This document shows, in pieces, positions 56,473 to 64,000 of a stretch of DNA of 64,000 nucleotides (within the stretch, counting starts at the first letter, position 1; every line of letters starts with the position of its first letter). The position numbers were made by a program, and so were the translations under genes. Under the pieces are notes generated by a model, which was not told the origin of the DNA, did not search any database, and was given only the letters and a program-made list of their open reading frames with translations. Source of the stretch: Dendrocalamus latiflorus (lineage: Eukaryota > Streptophyta > Magnoliopsida > Poales > Poaceae); NCBI GenBank assembly GCA_017311315.1, contig CM029654.1, positions 4,285,382 through 4,349,381 on the forward strand, written 5' to 3'.

Positions 56473-57666
56473 CGAGGGAAATAAAGAACATTATTAAGTT
56501 TCATTACAAAACCATTATTCAAAACTAAAGAAACTGATCCAATGGCTTTAATTTCGGCTTCCATCCCATTAGCCACTCTTAGGTTTCTTTCCCCTCTGAG
56601 ACTTCTCAACATATGGAATCCCTGCAAGGAGTTCGTAACGTGCACAGTGGCACCAGAATCAATCCACCAAGAGTTTATAGGAAAATCAGCATAAAATGCT
56701 TCATCAACAAAAGTAATTTCATAGTACCTTTCTTGGCGAGCTATTTTAGCCATCCAGGACAATCATCTTTGAAGTGGTCCTTTGACTGACAAAAGTAGCA
56801 CTCATCACTTTTCTTCTGTCCATTTGAGCTTCCACAACCTGAAGCGTTTTTAGACGCCTTAGGATGCTGTGGCTTCTTATAAGGAGAGTAGGCTTGCTTC
56901 TTCTTTCCCTTTCCTTTATAGCCACCTCTATTTCTAGAGGGACCGGCTTTATTTGAGGAGTCGACTTGATTTGCAAAATCATTAGCTCCCTCAGCTTTGA
57001 GCCTCTCTTCTTCCTGAGAAACATTAGTGATCAATTCGCTCATGGTCCACTTGTCCTTAATGGTGTTATAGTTCACCTTAAAAGTTTCAAATTGCTTAGG
57101 AAGAGACATCATAATGTAATGGATAACAAAACCATCAGAAATTTCCATGTCCATCGTCTTAAGTCTGGCAGCAATGTTAATTATGGTCATAATGTGCTCA
57201 CGGACATTTCCAGTACCATTGTACTTAGTGTTCATGACCTGTGCATCAGTGTGGTAACATAAACCTTAGAGGACCCCTTAAAGTGATTCTCAATGGAGGA
57301 CAAATACTCCTTCACCTTTTCTTTTTCAGGGATTGCTCCCCTAATGGCTTCACTGATAGAGTTCTTCATTACAGCAAGTGAAATGCGGTTTGACCGCTCC
57401 CACTTCTCAGCATTAATTTTGTACTCCTTCATTTTGTCATCAAATTTGTCATCCCCTTCATTAGGAGCGACAGGCTCATCGAACCTGAATGCGTAGTCTA
57501 GATCCATGAGCTGGAAGGTCGTCATAAGTGCAAACTTCCATTTCTGGAAGTTGCTGCCGTTAAGTGGCTCAATCGTATTAACTTGAGCGGAAACAGTAGC
57601 GGCTGAAAAATTTAAAATTTTCATTAGGAAAAAATGCATAATTAATTTGCATGAAAGTTAACCTTA

Positions 57667-57840
57667 CGTTGGTATGATTAACAATATGCTCATAAGAATT
57701 TTTCGCATCACCGTTGGGCAGAAACAAAAAATTTAACATAATTCATAACATGCAATTACAATTAACGTTGGTCCAAAAGTAATAGCTTGTAAAAATAATC
57801 ATAACTCTCCAATTGAATTTCTCGTTGGTTTCATTCAATT
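57667..57840 (-). repeat. Spaced ACCAACG-like motifs in the second copia leader
   Basis: On the plus strand the complements ACGTTGGT (about 57666), CCGTTGGG (57711), AACGTTGGT (57774) and CTCGTTGGT (57831) lie 45-63 bp apart, just upstream (minus sense) of gag and inside the inferred leader intron. The arrangement copies that of 29649-29988. Confidence 0.7.
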
Positions 57841-57980
57841 AGAGACAGAGCATCAAGCAGTGGAAATGATAACATAATATTTTCAGCAGCTTAAAGACAT
57901 TATCCAGTAATATTTTCATGAGAGACATCAAATAATACATCAATCATCAATTATACATGAAATATATATACTGGAAAAAT

Positions 57981-58000
57981 TATATATATATATATATATC
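57981..58000. repeat. (TA)n microsatellite
   Basis: About ten TA units, in the leader of the minus-strand copia element. Confidence 0.9.
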
Positions 58001-58892
58001 ATGCACTGCTGGGCCGAAAACCCAGTAGGCAAAACATTGCAGCCGAAATGGCCTTGCGGCTCCTGCAGGCCTGGCCCGTGGCCGCCACCGGCCCATAACT
58101 TTCACTCATGCGCGCGCGGCCCAAAAGCATGCCAGCAGCCCGGATTTCAGGCGAGCCGCCGGATCAAAATCCCACGGCTAAAAACAGAATCGGCCCAAAA
58201 GGAAAAATCAGCCTGCAGAACGACGACCGTCCGATCAGATCGGACGGACGAGCACGCGCGTGGTGGGGATATAACACCCGAAAAACCTAACCCTAGCTCA
58301 AAACCGCCGGCCTCCACCCGGAAAAATTGGAGCTCCCGTGCGGCGGCGCCCGCTGGAGCAAGGCGGCGGCGCCATCGGGAGGCGCGGTAGAGGCGGCCCC
58401 GACGCGGAGCAGCAGCGCTCGGCGACGCCATCGGGAGGCGCGCAGTGGCCCCCGAAGCGGCGCGGCAGCGGCGGCCCAAAACTGAGCGCGACGGGACGGC
58501 GTGCGCGCGACGCCCGTGAGGCGGCTCCGGAGACGCCCGAGCAGAGCCCGAAGCGGCGCGCACGACGACGGCGGCGCCCACAAAAACGTAAGTCCCGATC
58601 TATATATTTTATTTTTTTATTGTTCTTTCCGATCCGAAGATCCATAAGGTTTACATGATCTGGGGATTTGGGGAAAACTACTTTAGGGTTCATCATGATT
58701 TGGAGTTTCTAGGGTTCGGGATTCATCAAATTTTGGGGAAAAGTCTTAGGGTTTGCTTGCAATCTTCGATTCCCCTCCTTCTAACATGCTACCCGAGCCC
58801 AAGAACAAGAACGGAAACCCTAATCCGAAGCATAACCGAGCACATCAGGGGGCTAGGGTTCTAGGAAAACTAGCAGTTGCTCTGATACCAAA

Positions 58893-59357
58893 TGTTAATC
58901 CTCAACCATTATGCACATCACATTAATCCGCTAGCCTAGCATTAGAACACCTAGGTTTCATCGGATCAGGGGGACTTACGGTCGGCGATGAAGGCCATAG
59001 AGCTGAAGACCACGTGCCTGCGTGATGCAGGCGTGAGGGCGAGTCGGTGAAGGTCGGGGAGGCGTCGGAGTCCGGGTAGTCACCGGCGATGTCCTGCAGT
59101 GGCAGCGGTCTTCCCGTTGCTGGCAGCGCGCAGTAGATCGGGTCACTTAGGGTTTGTGCAGGGTTTTGGCTCTTATGGGACCGTACGGCGAACCAGACGT
59201 GAGAGGCCGGAGCCCCCTTTTATATTACGCTGCGCAACGGGGAACCGTAACCAAAATTGGTTAGGCACCCCCGATCAGGGCGCGTGAGAAACGGGAGACG
59301 TGGGCATCACCCCACGTCTCCTTCTTTCAACCGTTTGGCCTAGATCAAATTCCAACA
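58893..59357 (-). repeat. 5' LTR (minus) with TATA box and internal ATG
   Basis: In minus sense a TATAAAAG box (about 59217-59225) is followed by the first ATG at 58998-58996. A strong donor C|GTAAGT follows at 58980/58979. The 3' copy of this LTR is 52798-53262. Confidence 0.93.
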
Positions 59358-59609
59358 AGATCTACTAAGATATCACAGCGAGAAGCTGGCCATTGCAATT
59401 GGAACAATGAATTCAATGGTGGGGAAGCCTATCAGAATCATTAAGAACCTCAGGATCTGCGGTGACTGTCACGCATTCGCGAAGCTCGTCTCCAAGAGTG
59501 AAGGCAAGGTGATCATCATCAGCGACCAGGTTCGGTTCCACCATTTCCAGGATGAAGTTTGTTTTCTTTGCAACTCTGATGCTGAACCGCATCTAGAATT
59601 TTAATGGCC

Positions 59610-59694
59610 TTTGCTCATTTGCCCTATGATATCTCACTGACATGTGGACCCTGGACCCGCATATCAGTGAGACATCATAGGGCAAATGAGCAAA
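59610..59694. repeat. Perfect-stem hairpin of 85 bp
   Basis: The arm TTTGCTCATTTGCCCTATGA is mirrored by TCATAGGGCAAATGAGCAAA, and the stem continues with TCTCACTGA and TCAGTGAGA after small mismatches, leaving a short GGACCCTGGACCC loop. It directly follows the PPR pseudogene. It is probably a tiny foldback MITE related to 63497-63594. Confidence 0.8.
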
Positions 59695-59817
59695 CGCTAT
59701 TAAATTTTGGGGCAGGGGCGCAATTTTTCCAAGGAATAAAGATAAAGAAGGCGAGAAAAGAAAAGGAGAAAGAAAGGCAAAAGAGCAAATGCGCAGCCAT
59801 AAAAAGGGGGGAATTGT

Positions 59818-62566
59818 ACATATACCCCATAGTTAATAGGTACTTGTAAATTTACCCCATACTTGAGTGGCTTTGTAATTTTACCCCATACTTGACATGC
59901 CCCTTATTATTTTACCCCATTGCCTATTTAGCTGCTATTTTAATTTAGTTTTTTATTTTTCGAGGCAGGAAATGACAGATCTACCCTTTCCCTACTTTAC
60001 CTTTCCACGTCGCCTGTTGTGCTCGGTTCTTCTGGTCTAGGGTTAGCGTACAGCGTTGGTTTCCATGGCCGAATTTCAGTGCAGTTCTAAGCCTCTTCCA
60101 TGGCCGAAAGTTGGAATATATTCTCCAATACTACATTACTTCGGAACTGACTGTATTTCTTGAAAACCTAGAGAAGGGCTGGCTTGAGGTTTAGGGTAAT
60201 AGGCTCACATGACTACATTTTACTTTAATAGCAACAAGCCAACAGCATTTAGTTCTGAGATGGATTAAGACTGGGCAGATGGCAGAACAGGTACACTGAT
60301 CTAGCGAGGAATACATAAACATTGAGCCATTTCAGTGCCAGCCACTAAGCCAAGATGAACCAGTCAGCAAAATCAAAAATGCATAGCACAATTAATCATA
60401 GCAGCTCTCTTGGAATGAGAAACAATTGAAAACTGAACAGGCAAACATTGCTCCACATAGATATAAGACCACCACTTAGAAACATATGTAATAGAGTTCA
60501 AATAACTGATTTCACACATAAAAGGTGCTTGCAAAATAAGTGAGTTTACATCTCATATGGTCTACACCCATTTAGGAATCCCTCAATGCAAGGCTTAAAT
60601 GCAATAAAGAATCTATGGAAATGAACATTACCCCCTACTAATTGTGTTCCAATCTCAACAATGCTACCTGGGGATCTCATCTCTACCTCTGCCTTAAAGT
60701 TATAAAGTAATTGAAAACTTCCTTCCCAACTACCATATATCTCATTTATAGCTCTTTCCCTCCCCCTCCACACTGTGTCATACCCAATAGTGACATTATA
60801 ATCATCTTGCAACTTCTCTTGCATTTGTTTTGCACCCATGTTAGGATTAGTGCGTAAAATACCTGTTGCCTTTGAAGCAACCCAGCCTAGAGAAGCCATG
60901 CTAGATCTGATCCTGCTAGTAGAAGAACACTTGTGCTCATTTCCAAGCTGGTTGACCTGAAACAATTAAAAGAAAAATTGAGTACAATGCTTTACAAAGA
61001 GAAAAGTTAACTTAAAAAGCCTTAATAAGTTAGGACAAAAGCTAGTACCCTGATTACGTTGTTAGGTGTTCTGCGGGCTAGAATTTTCCAAGGACAACCA
61101 TCAGCTTTACAATAGCCCACAAACCTAGTACGATCTGACTTTTTGATTCCCAAGACAAATTCTTCATTAATCGCATATTGCTTGATTGCTAATCTAAATA
61201 GGTCCATCGAAGGGTAAATGGTACCTACAACAATTTCAGGGCGTTCCATGTCATAAGAATAGTGTGCCCCATCAGGTATGACCTCATCAATTGGAATAGC
61301 AGCACCATCGGTGTCTATGAGTGAATTTATAGCGTTTTGATTAGCAACATTAGCAATTTCTTCATTAGCAACAGCAGCATCCAATATTTCACTATTTCTA
61401 TCATCTTCATTCCTCAAACCCAAAAGCTCTAACATAGCATCCTCTTCCATAGGTACATCCCTATCTCGGTCATCAGGACCTTCCACAATCTGAAGCGTTG
61501 ACCAATCAACTAGCTCAGTGGTTCCTGCATCACCCCCACCTCCAGTTGCATCACCCCCACCTCCAGCTCCACCCTCTGTTGCTGCCTGAGATGATTGCAT
61601 AATATCTACCACACTATCAACAATGTCTGTGACACCTGACTTGTTGCATTGGCATGATGCCTGAGCGCCATATGGTCTTGACACTAGATTTGCATTGCAT
61701 TCCAACTCTTGTAGCGGTATTCTAGCGCCTACTCTATAACCAGACTCAGGAAGAATCCTACCGCGGGAATATGCAAAAAAAAACAGAAATAAACAACTAG
61801 TTAGGAATGGTTTCCGTTCATGCACTGGATCAATTTTGCAAACAAATGCTACATACCTACTGCTGATGTCGTCCATATCAATCACACGCTCATCAACGAG
61901 TTAATCTACAATCCTAATTCATCCAGCTCACCTAGGGTTTCAAAGAAAACACAATCAAACCTCAAACAAATCTGTTCAAGAATCTGTTCAAGGGGCCCAG
62001 GCGCGGGGGAGGAGGAGAACCGTATCAGTTGGCGCGGGGGAGGAGGAGGACCGGCCAGCCAAGGGGCCCAGGCCAGCAGCAGTGCCGCGCGGAGCTCCCC
62101 GGCGCCGCGCGGTGGCAAGCGAGACGCCGCCCTTCTTGGCCGGCGAGAAGGCGAGCTGCGGGGCGGGGTTCGCGCAGACGCGGGAGGCCGGCCAGCTCCC
62201 GTATCAGCTCGCAGACGCGGGGCGGGGTTCGGAGCAGTGGCTCGCCGGCGCCGGAGCCAAGAGAGGAGGCGCCCCAGCCGCTCGTCTTTGCCCTCTAGGT
62301 GCGGCGGCACGGCGCTCGGCTCCCCCCAACCCTATCGATCTATCGGGAAACCGAGCACAACAGGCGACGTGGAAAGGTAAAGTAGGGAAAGGGTAGATCT
62401 GTCATTTCCTGCCTCGAAAAATAAAAAACTAAATTAAAATAGCAGCTAAATAGACAATGGGGTAAAATAATAAGGGGCATATCATAGGTAAAATTACAAA
62501 GCCACTCAAGTATGGGGTAAATTTACAAGTGCCTATTAACTATGGGGTATATGTACAATTCCCCCC
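59818..62566 (-). mobile_element. Mutator-like element (MULE) with ~220-bp inverted ends
   Basis: The left end (about 59818-60035) and right end (about 62365-62566) are long inverted repeats, starting GGGGAATTGTACATATACCC on each side. They include TTTACCCCATACTTGAGTGG and AGATCTACCCTTTCCCTAC words. A 9-bp target duplication ATAAAAAGG lies at 59809-59817 and 62567-62575 (the G-run length differs by two between ends). The 9-bp duplication, long inverted repeats and a MuDR-type transposase define the superfamily. A GC-rich block (about 61980-62330) lies between the right end and the transposase start. Confidence 0.94.
60546..61885 (-). pseudogene. Truncated MuDR-type transposase
   Basis: Two exons join in frame: 61885-61049 and 60956-60546, with a 92-bp GT-AG intron (415 residues). 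The first exon has acidic, low-complexity sequence, then the MuDR N-terminal DNA-binding domain: VGTIYPSMDLFRLAIKQYAI, then GYCKADGCPWKILARR (Zn-binding-like Cys). The second continues with NEHKCSSTSRIRSSMASLGW, AKQMQEKLQDDYNVTIGYDT and VHFHRFFIAFKPCIEGFLNG, the segment that normally precedes the DDE catalytic core. The frame then stops (CRPYEM), and no DDE region follows before the inverted repeat. Full MULE transposases are about twice this length. It could bind DNA but not cut it. The first about 60 codons may be intron or leader rather than coding. Confidence 0.85.
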
Positions 62567-62661
62567 ATAAAAAGGCCCACTTGACGCCGGAACAGAACAA
62601 GCAAGACCAAGAAACGCGCCCTGGAGAATTCCGGCGTCCTCTTCGTCAAGCCCTAGAAGCC

Positions 62662-62685
62662 ATGGTCCGTGGAGGCCGCCGGTAG
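62662..62685 (+). promoter_or_regulatory. Seven-codon uORF
   Basis: ATG at 62662 opens a frame of seven codons (MVRGGRR) ended by TAG at 62683-62685, 48 bases before the main ATG at 62734. It may reduce translation of the downstream gene if it lies on the transcript. Confidence 0.45.
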
Positions 62686-62733
62686 AAAGAGGTGCGAGGA
62701 GGAGTGGTGGTGTTCTTCGTGAGGCGCGGCGAG

Positions 62734-62913
62734 ATGTCGGTGCGGATAAAGGCGGTGGTGGACAGGTTCGTGAAGGAGCTCAAGGAGGCGCTGGACGCGG
62801 ACATCCAGGACCGCATCATGAAGGAGCGCGAGATGCAGAGCTACATCGAGGAGCGCGAGCGCGAGGTCGCCGAGAGGGAGGCTGCGTGGAAAGCCGAGCT
62901 CTCCCGCCGTGAG
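62734..62913 (+). CDS. First exon of a plant coiled-coil protein of unknown function
   Basis: The exon encodes 60 residues, from MSVRIKAVVDRFVKELKEAL to the donor GAG|GTAATG at 62913/62914. The sequence is strongly charged and helical (IQDRIMKEREMQSYIEE, REREVAEREAAWKAELS) with heptad-like spacing, so a coiled coil that continues in the next exon is likely. I have the impression that this is a conserved, uncharacterised plant family, but I cannot name a function. The ATG at 62734 is chosen because upstream codons in this frame have no ATG. The MULE ends only 167 bp upstream, so it occupies the promoter region. The rest of the gene lies beyond the window or in later exons I could not identify. 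Confidence 0.75.
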
Positions 62914-64000
62914 GTAATGTACCCCAATCCCAATCCATGACTCGATTAATTCTCGGTTCAATCCCATCCTCCCCTATCGTCCTGGTCAGCATCTTGAAAG
63001 AATTAGCTGTTCCGTGATCAAGAACGGAAAGATCCCGACACTGTAGCAGCGCGATGTTTTTCTTGGGAAATGAATTGATGATCTCACTGTTGATACAGTC
63101 TCAATTGTAGCTGGAAATGTGATTGAGATGATACCGAACCTGCACCTGCACTGTGTTTCTCGATGAGTTGGTGTCAATGTCTTTCAGTTTCTGGTGATGC
63201 TGAAGAAGTACATAATTACTCCTTGCTTTACACTGTAGTAACGAAGGCAGCAGGGGGGGAAAAGCTGGCCTCTTTCAGTTCCGTCTCTTCAGTTCCGTGG
63301 AGAATATAGGCAACCATAGAAAGGTGACAGGTGAAGATAAGAATGTAAGAAATGTCCTGGAACTGGAAGCATTGATCCTCAAGTGGTCATAACTCATAAG
63401 TGACTAGATAGAACATATCAGACTAGTATTCGTTGAGTTCTTAAGCAGGACAGGTCATTTTGTTTTGGGGCATTTGAGGATTTTCCCACCCCACATAGAT
63501 GCAATTGAGGATCTGCCCTCAATGTGTCACTGACAGGTGGATCCTAGGGCCACATGTCAGGGACATATAGAGGGGCAAATCTTCAATTGCATCTATTCAC
63601 ACAGGCAAATCCTTAATTATCCCATTTTTTCTGTCTTCTGTATGTAGTAGATCATACACGCAGAGTTGTTAAACCCTCCGTTGGGTTTTTATCTTCTTTT
63701 CCTATTAAAGAAATGACGTGCAAAACTTTGCGTGTTCTGGAAAAAAGATGTGGGCTTTGTATATCTAACAGTGGTACATGTTGTCAGTCCAGTGTTTATG
63801 ATTGGAAGTAAATCTAGCTACGTAGTCTAGGAATCGCACAGCTGATTGATTAAAGTACCTGCTAAAGAAAGAAATGAATTTGGAGCATGCTAATACTATT
63901 GAAATACAGTATTAATAGGGCCTCTGGAAGAAAGAGTAACATGATTATGAAGGTAAAACCAGAAAAAAATTGCACTACATATGGTCCTCGTTTTGTCAAT
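62914..64000 (+). other. Intron or downstream sequence of the coiled-coil gene
   Basis: No second exon could be placed with confidence. A short foldback hairpin lies at 63497-63594. The rest is AT-rich, typical of a grass intron. Confidence 0.4.
63497..63594. repeat. Foldback hairpin of about 98 bp
   Basis: AGATGCAATTGAGGATCTGCCC pairs with GGGCAAATCTTCAATTGCATCT; further pairing involves TGTCACTGACAGGTGG against CCACATGTCAGGGACA. It resembles the 59610-59694 hairpin in design (inverted TGACATGTGG-type words at the loop). Confidence 0.7.

Larger units (their letters stand above)
56469..58998 (-). pseudogene. Copia gag and protease remnant, with inferred leader intron
   Basis: A leader exon at 58998-58980 inside the LTR and an acceptor TTTTTCAG ending at 57603 join in phase with the frame that is open down to 57232. 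Gag carries EPLNGSNFQKWKFAL and continues after a frameshift near 57235 in the frame 57235-56741, where the zinc knuckle CYFCQSKDHFKDDC (about 56800-56760) is found. The protease site WWIDSGATVHV is in the frame 56762-56469, offset again. At least two frameshifts separate these parts, so no complete Gag can be made. Confidence 0.8.
52798..59357 (-). mobile_element. Complete Ty1/copia retrotransposon, 6.6 kb (minus)
   Basis: LTRs 52798-53262 and 58893-59357 are 465 bp each. Target duplication AGATC lies at 52793-52797 and 59358-59362. In minus sense the primer site TTTGGTATCAGAGC is at 58892-58879 and the purine tract GATCAAGGAGGAGAA at 53277-53263. I count 15 substitutions between the LTRs (about 3.2%), so it is older than the 28-35 kb element, to which it is related in sequence and layout. 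Coding remains on the minus strand run gag, protease, integrase, RT, RNase H from 57639 down to 53454, with several frameshifts and stops. It is defective and lies in the PPR pseudogene. Confidence 0.97.
49248..59602 (+). pseudogene. DYW-type PPR protein pseudogene, split by two LTR insertions
   Basis: Three pieces in one direction, 49248-49452, 52319-52797 and 59363-59602, correspond to consecutive parts of a PPR-DYW protein, an organelle RNA-editing factor class. Piece 1 carries the last PPR repeats (PNHVTMIGVLFAC-like, then HGGLVEDGWFYFRSMEKLF). Piece 2 carries the E/E+ region (CMVDLLGRAGKLDEAVKFI, later WTDAEKTWKAMRDRG-like and VPQTEFVLHDLGSEQKEDL). Piece 3 carries the DYW deaminase with YHSEKLAIAIGT and RICGDCHAFAKLVSK. 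Removing the second insertion and one AGATC duplication restores continuity at the junction, which proves the order. Several frameshifts and stops lie in pieces 1 and 2. The terminal tripeptide is lost: after RFHHFQDEV the frame diverges to end DAEPHLEF. The HSE and CxxCH deaminase residues are still visible. Upstream PPR repeats are absent. Confidence 0.93.

Noticed and set aside
61820..62396. Plus-strand open frames of 89-186 codons at the MULE right end
   Set aside because: They are Gly/Arg/Ala-rich frames in GC-rich DNA that run into the inverted repeat; no motif supports a gene.

Overview
This is nuclear plant DNA from a grass (Poaceae). The evidence is intron-rich plant genes with GC-rich first exons in AT-rich surroundings, many Tourist/PIF-Harbinger MITEs with TTA/TAA target duplications, hAT- and Mutator-type elements, and nested Ty1/copia retrotransposons. 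The species cannot be fixed from the sequence. All exon joins were worked out by hand from GT-AG (once GC-AG) boundaries and reading-frame continuity.

Layout. 0-12 kb: the 3' exon of an unrecognised minus-strand gene, old LTR-like and tandem-repeat DNA with a hAT MITE, then a 2.7-kb PIF/Harbinger derivative carrying a gene-bearing MITE. 12-22 kb: three host genes, namely an AT-hook/PPC (AHL) DNA-binding protein (+), the Rab geranylgeranyltransferase beta subunit (-), and a small HMA-fold protein lacking the metal-binding cysteines (-). 24.6-27 kb: copia debris. 27.4-36.3 kb: a two-exon gene of unknown function (-) whose intron holds a complete 6.8-kb copia element. 36.6-40.9 kb: MITEs and sequence without genes. 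41.0-48.4 kb: an aminoacylase-1-type M20 metallopeptidase gene (+) with a GC-AG first intron; its 4.2-kb third intron holds two small LTR elements. 49.2-59.6 kb: a DYW-type PPR pseudogene cut by two LTR insertions, one a complete 6.6-kb copia element in minus orientation. 59.8-62.6 kb: a Mutator-like element with a truncated transposase. 62.7 kb to the end: first exon of a coiled-coil protein gene (+), with a small upstream ORF, running off the window.

The most unusual observation concerns the two full-length copia elements. In both, the first ATG after the LTR TATA box lies inside the 5' LTR, is followed at once by a splice donor, and joins in frame to an acceptor just before the main gag ORF. 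The inferred intron (about 1.4-1.5 kb) contains the primer-binding site and a spaced series of ACCAACG-like motifs. Spliced RNA would make Gag but could not be reverse transcribed, separating messenger from genome. The host genes are ordinary housekeeping or regulatory genes and do not form an operon or pathway together.
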